A DNA stretch of 64,000 nt from Lineus longissimus (Eukaryota; Nemertea; Pilidiophora; Heteronemertea; Lineidae). The position numbers and the translations under genes were made by a program. The DNA lies in the NCBI RefSeq assembly GCF_910592395.1, contig NC_088312.1, forward strand, positions 9,548,001-9,612,000, given 5' to 3'. Below the pieces are notes generated by a model. It saw only the letters and a program-made list of their open reading frames with translations, had not been told where the DNA came from and ran no database searches. Positions 25,901 through 40,139 of this stretch are shown in pieces (the stretch's first letter is position 1; the number at the start of each line of letters is the position of its first letter).

Positions 25901-27127
25901 AGAGCTGTTGTCAAAATGGACCAGGGGGTTTCAGATCAATACATATTCACTTCAACCTTTAAAATCTTAAAAATATGTCATCGTTTTTCAGCACGATGTT
26001 TATTCAAAAGGAGTTGAATGTAAAAATTGAAGTAGAGGATGTAGAGGAGGAAGAATCAGATGGAGAGGAGGACACCTGGTGCTTAAACAGCTTGAGGAAT
26101 GATGAAAAAAACGACCCCCACATGTGTGATAGATGTGGCAAGAAATTAGGATCAAAATCTAGTCTTGCATCTCACAAGGCATCAACACATGGTGAAGGCA
26201 GGACCATTACATGCGATATCTGCAATCAGCACTTCTTCAGGAGGGGTACTTACAACGATCATCGAGACAAACATGCTGGTATCAAACGTCATCCGTGCCA
26301 TGGATGTAATGCAAAATTCACCTACAAGACAGCGTTAACACGTCACATTCAAACATGTCGATCACTGTGGTAAGAACATCTACTGATTATTTACATAGAG
26401 TGCACAGCTCTAAACCTGTTCAACCTACTTTTCCAAGACTGGTATTGCAAAACAGGATAAACTGATGATGCTGACATTCTATAATTGATTTGAAACTGAT
26501 CTGATCTGACACTCCGATTTCCATTCAATGTATGAGAATAATCTCCATTATCATTTATGTCACAAGGAACTTTCAAAATAAAATTATTTGTACTCTTACT
26601 GAATTGTTCTAGTTCATTTAATTCACTGAAAATATTTTTCCTTTGTTTCTTAGGCCACAAAGAGAACAAGATCCTGGCGGACCCCCAAAGGACGTTGCCT
26701 GTACGCTGTGCAGTCGGAAATTCACAAGCAAGAAAAACCTGCAGGAACACTTTGTTGGCATGCATGAGAAGAGAAGCTACCCTTGCCAAATCTGTGGGAA
26801 AGTATTCAGGTGGAGGGCGAGTATAAAGAAACATAAACTAAAATGCAACTGAAGATAGAACAGATGTAAATGAACTACTCTGCAACTGATACTTTTTCTT
26901 GCCTTTCTCTCCTTAGGCCTCTACGAAATGGAAAAAAATCAAATGCCCCCAAGATCTTTGCTTGTGAGCAGTGTCACCAGGCCTACTCTACCAAGACTAG
27001 TCTTTCACAGCACATCAATGGAATGCACGGCAGGAGGATGTATCATTGTCTTGTGTGTCGTAAAGATTTCCGATGGAGGTCAGGTTTTAACAAGCATAAA
27101 AAGAAACACTTGACTTCATCTACATAG
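22981..27127 (+). CDS. Coiled-coil C2H2 zinc-finger protein with alternative last exons
   Basis: Exons: 22981-23604 (208 codons from the first ATG; the better start is ATG 23,002, context CACCATGT), 24108-24656, 24884-25191, 25992-26369, then either 26654-26852 or 26917-27127. The first exon is a long acidic/heptad coiled coil (about residues 60-205). The second is Ser/Thr-rich and apparently disordered. The third and fourth each encode three fingers of the same plan: C2H2 with a four-residue H spacing, canonical C2H2, and a C2HC finger. Each terminal exon encodes two fingers. Donors and acceptors between finger exons are all phase 2, so exon skipping keeps frame. It is probably a nuclear DNA-binding regulator; the target is unknown and I recognise no ortholog. 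Confidence 0.85.
23705..23903 (+). repeat. 52-bp minisatellite, four copies
   Basis: The unit begins CATGACTGGTTTATTTTC and contains CTTCAGTGACCAACACTC. Copies start at 23705, 23757, 23809 and 23861, nearly identical, the last truncated. It lies 100 bp downstream of the coiled-coil exon donor, in the intron. Confidence 0.95.
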
Positions 27128-27943
27128 GATATCACCTTGGATGGTGTAACTGCAGTTAGGTGAAGTAATTATGAGCCCAACCAGCTTGGCAATAATGAAG
27201 TTTACCTCATCAATTTATAAAGGGTGGTTCTGGGATATACTATTATTAGAAAAGGAAGACAAATGTTCTACTGTCTGTGCACACTTTCAGATGCATATCT
27301 GCCTTACTACCTTCATAGGAACTCATCATAAGTCCTGGCCCTTCATTTTCTCGGACACTTCTCCTTAAACATCCAAATGTTTTTGTTTGCAAGTATAAAC
27401 TGTAATGATTTGGCAAGAAGAGTTTGTTTGTTTGCATATCATCCCTTGAGTTACCAATTCTATGAGAGTTGTAGTACAATGTACAACAAATATTAATCAT
27501 TGGTAGAAGTAGGAAATTCATACATTCATTTCATACATAAAATTATATTTGTGTTGTATATCAGGGGGCAACGTTGATGCGTCTCCATCCAATGAGGAGC
27601 CGCATCAATGCTGACGTAATTGATCACGTAATTGATCACGCTGGGGAGAATGGAGGATTAAAAGTAGACCGTGGGAATTTTCCACGATTATCCACAGGTA
27701 TCTTATCTGAACCCAATTCCAATAATCCCGCACACTTAATTCCAAGAATTACACATTACAGTGCTACTCATAAGAAAGGTTTTACAATTACTATACAACA
27801 TTTGCTACAGGTAGAATTTCCTTTTCTGTTGTAAATGTAAATAGATTAATTACCGTCTTGTAAAACCATCATACATGTACTACATAGTTTAAATCACTTT
27901 ACAACATGGGCTTGGATATCCCATCTTATTTACTTTGTAGATG

Positions 27944-27949
27944 AATAAA
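27944..27949 (+). terminator. Candidate poly(A) signal of the zinc-finger gene
   Basis: AATAAA about 820 bp past the last stop. The DNA between (27,128-27,940) contains no further finger exon. An acceptor-like CAG at 27,563 opens a stretch that stops at once in the required phase. Confidence 0.4.
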
Positions 27950-28129
27950 GGTTTATTTTGACTACATCTTTTCATTGTTTTATTTCTGAAGAACTGCTGG
28001 CTCTTGAACTGACTAAACACAAGATGTACTGTCTCAAAGTATAACAAAGTCGGGGACACCATAACTATTGGGATAAAACCATGACAGAATTGTCATTAGA
28101 CCTGATTGTCTCTTAGGTTCTCTCAAGCA

Positions 28130-29000
28130 TGACCAGAAGTTATGGCAGACTTCTAGTCTGAAGCACTACCCTCTTATCTTCGAAGACCAAGCCTGAGGTT
28201 GACTGCCATTCTTAAGACTGAGCCAGAGATGTATGAAGACAAAGTCCGTCTGGCTTTGTGAACATCGGCTAAGAAAAGGAAAGACCAAACCAGAGACACT
28301 GTATGATGACAACCCGCATCCTAAAAGACCAAGCAAGAGGGAGATAGTGATGTCGACTGGGAGGGAGGGATTTTGTAATTTTTGTGAAGATTGAACCAAA
28401 GACAACATCCCTTCAGTACCCAAACATTGAAAAATATACAGTTTTCTTGCCCTTATCGAAGACCAAGATAATGATGTGCAACCCGGCTGCCTTGTCAACT
28501 TTGCGAGATGCACATTGTCCTCTTATCTTTGAAGCCTTTGCGAGGACGACTAGCTCCCTAGTCTTCGAAGGCAAACTATGGACAGATTGCCCAAATATTG
28601 TCTTTCAAAACTGAACTAGGTCAGATTGTACCTTCTCTCAAGACCAAGTTAGGGACAGACTACCAGCTTGTCTTTCAACTGCAAGTCACGGTATATTCTT
28701 TCCTGGTCTCACAAGACCAGGCCAAAGATAAATGGCTGTCTTCGAAGAGACATACGAGAGAACCTACATACAGTAGAAAGTTCTTTTCAGACCATTCCAT
28801 AACAAATTGCTACCTAGCTTAGCTTTCATAACAAACAAGGCCAGAGAGACGGTGCCCTTTGTCTTCCAGACCAAACCAGAGACAAGTCGGTCACTTTGTT
28901 TTTCACCACCAAGCAAGGACTGATTGGCGCAAATGTCTTTCACAACCTTGATAATACTCGTTGTCCCCTCGTCTTTGAAGCCATCACAATATGCTTGCGC
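28130..29000. repeat. Degenerate minisatellite, unit about 60-70 bp
   Basis: Variants of GACCAAGCCAGAGACA alternate with CTTGTCTTTCGAAG throughout, about a dozen diverged units. No frame is preserved. The remaining space 29,000-29,530 is LSM10 3' UTR/intergenic. Confidence 0.65.
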
Positions 29001-29161
29001 ATCTGTCACTACCAGATACCTCTCAAGTCTGTTCCTATCAAATAAAGGGACGCATAAGAAACCCTCATTTTCAGTGAATAAGCTTGAAAGAGTATAGCTA
29101 TCATAGAATCATATAAAAACAGAATACAAAACATTTCATTTCTGAACAACATAACAAAACA

Positions 29162-29167
29162 TTTATT
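29162..29167 (-). terminator. Candidate LSM10 poly(A) signal
   Basis: AATAAA on the minus strand, about 365 bp past the LSM10 stop codon. Confidence 0.45.
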
Positions 29168-29531
29168 TCAAGTAGGAGTACAGTTTTCAACACCATGGGC
29201 CACACTGCAGACATCCATGAATCTATTGTCCAATGTAATAACCGCGGCCTCCATTGACACAAAAGGACAAACAGTACTGGTATGATCAATGTTTAAATCA
29301 GTTCTGACATTATATCACTCAAGAGGCAAACAACATTTTACTCATACTGCAGATGAACTGTCCACTTGATAGTTTTACATCTGCATCTTTTTATCATTTT
29401 AAAAGTCAAGCACTATTGCCTTATTGGTGTCCCAATAAATGCAAGCCTAAGCAATCCTTCGTATCATGCTCCTTCAAACATTATGTTCCAAACCTGTCAA
29501 TTAACTTATGTTTTTACTTAGTCACTGTCAA

Positions 29532-30119
29532 TCAAGTTTTCCTGTCAGTGCCATCATCTGGTTTGGGTTTCACATTCTTAGAGATGTCCGACTGCTTTTT
29601 GGAGAAACCCCTCCCAGCCATGTATGCTTCAAATCGTTCCTTCCCTTTGCTTTTATCCTTCTGCATTAGGTTAAGACCAGGACTGACAATCCGTCCTGAA
29701 ATGTCATCCATTTTCATTTGTGCTTTATCTCGAGCATTACCACTGTCACGACCACGGCCACGCCCCCGACCTTTTGTCTCCATTGCTGGAGGAGCCCGAT
29801 TCCCTTCATTTCGCAGTGATTTTAACCGCTTCTGCATCGTTGACACAATATCTACATCATCGGGAACTATCACAAATCGTATGTGGCCACCTTTTACATA
29901 GAATTTTTCCATTTTTGTCTTCACATCAAACATGTCCTTGAAAACGACATCCTTCATGAAAGTGTCCATGTGCCCATTTACATGTTCAATGAAGCCAGTT
30001 ACACTGCATTCATTTCTAAGTTCAACTGTTGTTATTTTGCCCTGCAAACCTTGTAAGAGGCATATCAAGGATGTATGAGACCTTGCCCTCTCCCAGGGAG
30101 TCAATCTGCCGCCATCCAT
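29532..30119 (-). CDS. LSM10: LSM10, U7 snRNP Sm-like protein
   Basis: A single uninterrupted exon of 195 residues from ATG 30,119 (context CGCAATGGATGG). The next upstream in-frame start would be non-ATG, so this one is chosen. LSM10 and LSM11 replace SmD1/SmD2 in the U7 snRNP that processes histone pre-mRNA 3' ends in the nucleus. The Sm1 motif region reads LLQGLQGKITTVELRN (about 20-35), and Sm2 VKGGHIRFVIVPDDVDI (about 76-92), close to the human VTGRNVRYVHIPDDVNI. SmD1 itself lacks this PDDV ending, which favours LSM10. Human LSM10 has 123 residues; the extra C-terminal 75 carry a (GR)4 run and a basic, lysine-rich tail. Head-to-head with the dehydrogenase gene. Confidence 0.88.
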   Translation of the reverse strand: MDGGRLTPWERARSHTSLICLLQGLQGKITTVELRNECSVTGFIEHVNGHMDTFMKDVVFKDMFDVKTKMEKFYVKGGHIRFVIVPDDVDIVSTMQKRLKSLRNEGNRAPPAMETKGRGRGRGRDSGNARDKAQMKMDDISGRIVSPGLNLMQKDKSKGKERFEAYMAGRGFSKKQSDISKNVKPKPDDGTDRKT

Positions 30120-30281
30120 TGCGAGGAAAAGGATGAAATTGAAGATAAAAGTCAATGTTTTCTTTGAGACAAAATGTAAACATTGCCATGTGCTTGGATG
30201 TTGTTGCAGTCATTTGAACAATTCCACGCGAGCCTGGTACTCCTGCAAGTAGGAAAGTAGCTGATCACGAATAAAGTCAGG
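30120..30281. promoter_or_regulatory. Bidirectional promoter between LSM10 and the dehydrogenase
   Basis: Only 162 bp separate the two start codons, so both 5' UTRs and the core promoter must fit here. No TATA box is obvious, as is usual for such pairs. Confidence 0.6.
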
Positions 30282-33384
<3,103 letters not shown>

Positions 33385-33796
33385 GTGAACAATGAATCTG
33401 AGAGATTAGACTATTCTGTATTTAGATGACAATAGGTTGAGGAATTGATATTTAGTAGATTAACTGTTAAAACAGAGAGTGAGCAGTTTAGGAGGACTTT
33501 TAAGCCTGTCACTTGCCATATTAGGACACGGGCTTGTTGCCTGAGAATTAAAAATTCAACTCCAAATGTACAACCAGCTCTTCTTTCACCAACTTGATGC
33601 TTTGGAGTATTTTAATACTCCAAAACATCAAGCTTGAAACTCACTGGTAAGAAATATTCAGTACAAGACACTTTTTCTCCCAATAGATGGTGTAAGGTGA
33701 TGAGTTGTCACAAGAAGAAGGTCCCTGTCAAAAATCAGCTTTGCCTCATTTCTGGTATGGCTACCAGGTGGCCATCTTGGATTTTGGTTGTGTACA

Positions 33797-33909
33797 TTGA
33801 TATGAATAGTCTAGCAAATTCATTTTCTTAAATTTTGTACAGAAAGTCCTAGTGTAAATTTACATGGAGTTTTAGATAAAAGCATTTGCTAGACTTTATT
33901 CATATCGGC
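33797..33909. mobile_element. Second copy of the palindromic MITE
   Basis: Same arms as the copy in the SEC63 intron: GATATGAATAGTCTAGCA at the left, GCTAGACTTTATTCATAT at the right, with TTTTGTACAGAAAG shared in the middle. It lies about 400 bp past the dehydrogenase stop codon, probably within its 3' UTR. Confidence 0.65.
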
Positions 33910-34329
33910 CAATAACTTGAGAGTGCCTTGCCTCGTTGACACCAATGCTTGTATATTTTTCCATGACGTATGAACATTTTGAAAAGGTTTTTATATCAAC
34001 TAGCAATCTACTTTGAGAAATAAATCTATACATGTATTATCACAATTGGCGTTTCTTTGCTAGTTTGTTTCATAATCATATCCATTAGCAATTTGCGTTG
34101 AATAGACTTTTCCCCCACTGATAGCTACTTTTTGAAACAATTCTTATGTAGCACAATCTAGTTATAGCCCGACCTGACCATTGTTCTTGGGCCTGTAACT
34201 GAAAAGACATTTACCAACCTGAGGGTTTGCGTCTTTCAACGAATATTCAACCAGATACATTGGCACAACCTAACCTTGTATCTCTATTATGTTGAGTGCA
34301 GATGATCACAATCCAAGACATATTTTTTT

Positions 34330-34745
34330 AAACAAGGATAAACTGGATGAAGTGGCAGCTATTGAGGATGTGCAAAAGAATTGTCATTGATAATGAGCTC
34401 CCTAGTTGCTGTGTCTCAAATAAAGGTAGGTTGTTCTCCAACAAGGACAATACGAACTTGATGAAGAGCAACCTATTCAGGGTGTCCCAAAAGAATGTCG
34501 GTTGTTTTCTATAAAAGGACATGTACTTAATAAAGAGCTCCCTGGTCAGGGTGTCTCAAATGATAGTAGGTTGTTATCCTACAAGGACATGATGTACGTG
34601 ATGAAGAGCAACCTACAAGTTGTACTTTCAGGGTACCTCATGAGATAGTAGAATTTACTCTGACAAGGATGAATGACTGGTTATTCAGAGTGTCCCAAAA
34701 CAGAACATTGTTTTTAAACAAGGCTGAGATTTAATGGATGAAGAT
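34330..34745. repeat. Degenerate minisatellite, unit about 85-90 bp
   Basis: About five diverged units sharing ACAAGGACA..., TGATGAAGAGC(A/T), CAGGGTGTCxCAAA and GTAGGTTGTT. Frames are not maintained. Confidence 0.7.
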
Positions 34746-36139
34746 TTAGGCACCTCCAAGAAGATGAATCTAACAAGCAGGACAGGACCATACTCGCAAA
34801 TCAACTTGAAGTTGGGAAACAAGAGGCCCAAGGACCTGGCGCTCAGCTGAAACACTTAATGCAAACCCGTTTATCCGGTTTGCTAGACGATGATTTAGAA
34901 GCAGTGGGGATGATCATAGGGTTTGGTAATCAAATAAAATCGTACATGGCACTCAAATTTTAAAACAAACATACTATCCTTGTCAATGTTGACGTCATAA
35001 ATATCGTATTAACGCATAAATCGCAAGATGATAATTCAACTATTCCCTTGTGATTCAAATTTTAGGACATGTCCTTCAATTGTATGGTCAGGCTTTATCA
35101 AATTAAACTTACATTCTGAAATTACGAAGTCCATTGTTAAATAAGTGATCAACTGGACAGTGTCGACAGAATTAACACCCTGGTTGGTCAACCAGTCTCT
35201 CAGCCGAAAGATCTCAAGCTGCGGTCTCACGCTTTCTGAGGGGGGAGAAAAGCAGCCGCAGTGCGATCTAGGGACCAGATGACACTCGGACAGACCCTTG
35301 ATTTGGACATCATGAAACTGATTCAGACTATTCACCACTATTACTGTACTGACCAAAAGTAACCGATGTTGTCAAGCAAAATACAACTCAGTAAAATAAA
35401 GCTTGACTGTTCATTACTAAGCCACTTCACCTCTGTCCTTTTATTTTTGACCATCGCTTTTTCTAAATGCTGCAATATTTTTATTATTAGATTAGATTAG
35501 ATCTTGCACTGATACTGCACTCCTGTTTCATCACAATCAGTTGCCGAGTTGGACATCACAGGAGATGCAGTGAACCGGCTTCGCGCTGTCGCCCGGAGGA
35601 CCATTGTACCAGGATGACGAAATGGAGAGAATGGGAGTCTAGGCCGGAGATGTCTAGTTTCCTCAGGACTGCGTCTCTATTCTTGACTTATGGAGAAGAA
35701 CTGGGCGGGCTCGGAGAGAATTAATCAAAAACAAGCGCCTTTCGTAGCAAACACAGTCAAATTTTTGAATGGACAAGGCTTAGGCCTGTCATGAAAGACA
35801 GTGTCACAACCAACTATTCGTCCCGCTATTCATTGATGAATGACGGTGAAAGACGCTCTTAAAATTTTTTCGGAATATCCTGAATTCGGAAATGTTACAG
35901 AGAAAAATTACCAGGGAAAGAAATTTGATTTAGGGTCCAAGTTATACAAAGGATTTTTTTTAATTGCCGCCGAAAAATTGCTCCATCTGTTTGCCCCAGC
36001 CGCCTGTTTGCCCCAGCCGCCTGATGATAATGACGTAATCACCAGATCGTCTGACCCACGTGCGGAATTTTCCACCCCGGCGGCATTTATGTTTCGAAAC
36101 TTCTCCGTTTAATTCTCTGATTTCACCTCTATTTCATGC

Positions 36140-37282
36140 ATGAAGACAACTTTGGGATGGTAAGTTCATAGATTAGGTATCTTAGCTCATCCATATTCCG
36201 ATGTTTTGGCGTTTCTTGCGTTATCGGGGTAATGATAAAGGACCTTTGTGCGGTTGGTAAAAATTTTCATGGCGGCGTTACGGCCTTACCCACGTGGCGA
36301 TATTTTGATAAAAAAACATACGATTCTGTGTTCTATGATACTCACCAAAGTGCCGGAGCCATGTATTCTTGTTCTGTGTGTAATTTTGCATCTGGTAAAC
36401 TGAATAACGTGGAGATTTTTACCATATTTGATGGTGTAAATCATGTTGAACCGATAACTCAATACAATGTTTCGGCATCATTTTGCGTGCACTGCAAATC
36501 ACGTGTTTGCTGTGTGCATGAACAACATGCATTGACTGTGTTGATGTGTCACATTTGATTTTCGCGGGAACAGGGTCTAGCAGGGGAAAGTGGGGAAAAA
36601 GCACAGATTCTAGTGGGTGGGGGACTGCGGACGCTACAGAAAGTTTTTTCTCTTCAGGTTTGAGATAAAAAGCTGTGTTCTTACCCCGAGTTTCCGGCAT
36701 GTCTCTAGGGTATAGGTAGGCCTAGGAAATCGACAACCTGCAAAAATAAATTGCGACCATTTTGAAAAGACCCTGTTCACAGGATAGGTATGTTTACCTT
36801 GGCATAAAAGTAAAAGATATACAAGCTTATTTAAGCAATTTACTTTAAGTGGTCCATGTCTTCCAATTTTCATGATATTTTGAAAGCTTTTGGTGATGAT
36901 TTGATTTAAAACATTACTTTTATGTCATGGTAAACTTACACTGCCTGTGAAAAGGATCCTTTGGACCACAAATTTCTCAAAAAACTTTCCCACAATGGGG
37001 AGATTTTCCAAAGATTTGCATACAATTTTTCTATGTCAGAGGGAAAGTCTCCTTGACATCTTCACTAGAACTCTGTGGCGTGCATACAAGTGTTGAGGGG
37101 CTCAAGGTTGGTTGTGATTTTGTGACATTCACCATTTTTGCCTGCATAACAGGGATATTAGTCTAAAAGTGGGCTGTCCAAAGGGGGGGGGGTACCTGTC
37201 AATTTGGCAACCACAAGGAGGTGTTCTGGTTAGCTCACCTCTTAGCAGAGGTGAGCTTATCCCATACCGTGGCGTCCGTCGT

Positions 37283-37335
<53 letters not shown>

Positions 37336-40139
37336 CGTCGTCCGTTAGCAGGGCACGTTTCGTAACTGTTAGAGCTATTGAGTTGAAACTTGGTACACAT
37401 GTACCCTTATGTAATGACACCTTGGAGACCAAGTTTCGGTCCGATTCGTTTCATGGTTTGGCCACCAGGGGGCCAAACGTTAAAAGTGAAAATATGCAAT
37501 ATCTCCCTTAATAGTAGTGGGGAAATTTTGAAAAAAATATGGTAGGTACTTCTAGCAAAGGTGCATCATATATCCTCCGGGTTTTTGATTTGACCTCATT
37601 TTCAAGGTCACAGAGGTCAAATGGTGTAAATTGGCCGTTAGGATGTAACGATGGCACGTTTCTAAACTGCAATGACTATTGATACCAAATTTGGTACACA
37701 TTTACCCCTTAGTCAGGTGATCTCAGGGACCGAAGTTTGGTCCAATATGATTCACCACTTGACCACCAGGGGGCAAAATCCAAAAACCTTAAAAATGTGA
37801 TTATTCCTTAACTTCTTGCCCGATTGCCACCAATTTGATATCATGGGTACATCTAACCACCATACAGTATATGTCACACAGGTTTTTAATTTGACCTTCT
37901 TGTCAAGGTCACAGAGGTCAAATGGCGTAAATTCGCCGTCAGGCCGTAACTATGGCACGTTTCTTAACTGCAATGACTATTGATCACAAATTAAGTACAC
38001 ATGTACCCCTTGGTCAGGTGATCTCAGGTACCGAAGTTTGGTGCGATCTGATTTGCCGTTTGGCCTCCAGGGAGGGGGCCAAATCCTAAATTCTTCAAAA
38101 TGCCATTATTCCTAGTAATGACTTGCCCGATTGGCACCAATTTTATATCATAGGTACATCTAATTCTAACAACCATTCAATGTGTCACTCGGGTCTTCTT
38201 TGATTTGACCTACTTTTCAAGGTCACAGAGGTCGAATGTACTGTAAATTGGCCATTTTGGGGAAACTGTAATTGCTTGGACCTACATCAAACCTAACACT
38301 ACATGACACAATACCATGCTCTTTATCCATCTTTCCTCCACATGAGGTGAGCACAATGGCCCTGGCCATTTCATTTCTGATACCCACTGTGGACAGGTCA
38401 ATGTCAAGACCACAAAGATACCACAGTGTTCAAGATATGTCCCTTGAAGACAGGCGAATTTCACCACCACAAATATATCTCGGTGTTCAAATGAGTCCCT
38501 TAAAGATAATTGATGCAATTATTTAGCTCCTAAATTGTTTTTGGCTAAGGAAGTAGTACCTGTGACGTCTTCATTTAATCAACCAATCATGGTAGACTTA
38601 AGTCTCGTGGACACGCCCCACCTCTTTTTCTAAAGGTTGTTTTTCTTCACTTGAGAATAGCCTGTTAGTGTTAGGCCGTAAGGCGGCAGGAGTTTCCTCT
38701 TGTCATTGTAAATACTTTTATTTGTTTGTATGCGATGTTTGTATGTGCATGGAACTAGTGTAGGAAGAAAGGACGTTCCAACCAGCATCATTTCAACCTT
38801 TTCAAATATAACATTACAACCACCAAAAGATCTGGGTGTTCAGATTTCAGATGCCCTGAGGCTGAGGACAGGTTGCACAACCACATTAACGTGTTCAGAT
38901 TTCAGATGTCCCTTGAAGACGGGTCAATGTCGCAACCAGATAGAGATATTGGTGTTTAGGTTTCAGAGATCACTTAAAGTTGGGTCTATCTCACAACCAC
39001 CAATATATCTCCACAAATAGGTGTTCAGATTTCAGATGTCCTTTGAAAACAGGTCAATGTCACAACCAGAAACAGATCCCGGCGTTCAGATTTTTTATGT
39101 CTCTTGGGGGCAGGTCAATGTCACAACTACTAATCAGTGTTCAGATTTCCTTTTAGGACAGGTCAATGACACAACCACAAATCGACATCTGAAGAGGGCA
39201 TCGATAGGAAGAGAGGAGTCAGCAAATTCTTAACCAAAAATTATTGCATGCTTCTCATATAGATGAGCTTTTTCCGTGCGCTACTTTGACGACTTATTCA
39301 CCACTCTGCAACTGGTGTCCCATACATGTTTGCGAAACTTCAAATGCAGATAATTAGATTCCTTCAGCTATTGCATACTGCAGAAATTTCTGAATGTTAC
39401 CACTGCTTTGTGTGATTAACACTTCGATATTCATCCTAAAGAAACTAGAATTTATTGTTTTATTTTTAGTCCAGCCAGAGATGTTTTTCACAAAAGTATA
39501 ATGACAAGTACCGAGCTATGGATTCAATACATCTCAACACCATCCCCATTTCCAAGCAAGAACCAGCAAGATCTAGAGAATATCAAGGTAAGAATTTAAT
39601 TGATTCAAAATTGGATCCTTGCCTCCTTCCCACGGGTCTGCAAAGACAGACTTTGTACAGGGTAATGAAACATTTCCAAGTGGTACCTTGAGGACATCTA
39701 CAGTTTTGTCCAAAGACGACACTAGTTACATAACATGAAGACGTGTACCCATAGAGTTGAGGGATAGATATGGAGAAGCTTCTGGATGTTGTACTTTGAA
39801 TTCAGCATTCGCTCTGGATGAGGTTTTATTCTCCTGAATATTCGTTCAAGGGAGATGCTGAATTTTTTAGTGGCCCACCAGTTGGGTTTATTGTCCTAGT
39901 GACTCCATCTTTGGCAATCTGGCTTCTGGATGTGATTGGTCATATACATTTTAATATTCACCTTATAACTTTTAATTGTTTTATTGCAGACCGTGGAACA
40001 TAAGGTCACACAATGCATCTTCATTTCTTTTGGTCGTTTATCGACTGCAAAAACTACTAAATTTTCTCCTTTCCCATGTGGTTCTTGGGACCCCCGTAGT
40101 AGCTGCTTCAGGAGCAGTCCTGGGATGCTGCTCCCTTGA
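36140..40139 (+). CDS. Possible small spliced gene (about 96 codons), weak
   Basis: Exons 36140-36159 (ATG to ATG|GTAAGT), 39470-39588 (polypyrimidine-AG acceptor, AAG|GTAAGA donor) and 39990-40139 (TTATTGCAG acceptor, stop TGA) join in phase 2 then 0. The joined frame stays open across both exons (...VFHKSIMTSTELWIQY..., then ...VEHKVTQCIFISFG...). A second frame through 39470-39588 is also open but ends at once in the next exon. The region upstream (35,570-36,120) looks promoter-like. I recognise no family; a long non-coding RNA is an equally good explanation. Confidence 0.25.
37230..38275 (-). repeat. Inverted 302-bp array with (CGT)n and terminal hairpin
   Basis: Begins with the perfect hairpin AGCTCACCTC-ttagca-GAGGTGAGCT (about 37,232-37,257), then a CGTCGT tract (37,269-37,345), then about three units with GGCACGTTTC at about 37,352, 37,652 and 37,955. 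These are the reverse complement of the 0.5-2.0 kb units (GGTCACAGAGGTCAAATG, GACCACCAGGGGGC). Arginine-rich frames over the CGT tract are artefacts. Confidence 0.8.
38390..39190. repeat. Degenerate 65-75-bp minisatellite
   Basis: Repeats of GTGTTCAGATTTCAGATGTC, CTTGAAGACAGGTCAATGTC and ACAACCAC follow one another, at least eight diverged units, interrupted by non-repeat DNA at about 38,525-38,790. Reading frames over it reflect the repeat, not a protein. Confidence 0.7.

Larger units (their letters stand above)
33385..35600. other. Dehydrogenase 3' UTR and intergenic DNA
   Basis: Contains the palindromic MITE (33,797), a possible AATAAA at 34,019, a degenerate minisatellite (34,330-34,745) and the GGCCCAAGGACC repeat end (34,820). 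I see no coding exon. Confidence 0.5.

Noticed and set aside
27563-27834. A further terminal exon for the zinc-finger gene
   Set aside because: In the phase set by the upstream donors it stops within four codons, and it encodes no finger.
37221-37511. Arginine-rich proteins on both strands
   Set aside because: Produced by translating the (CGT)n microsatellite tract.
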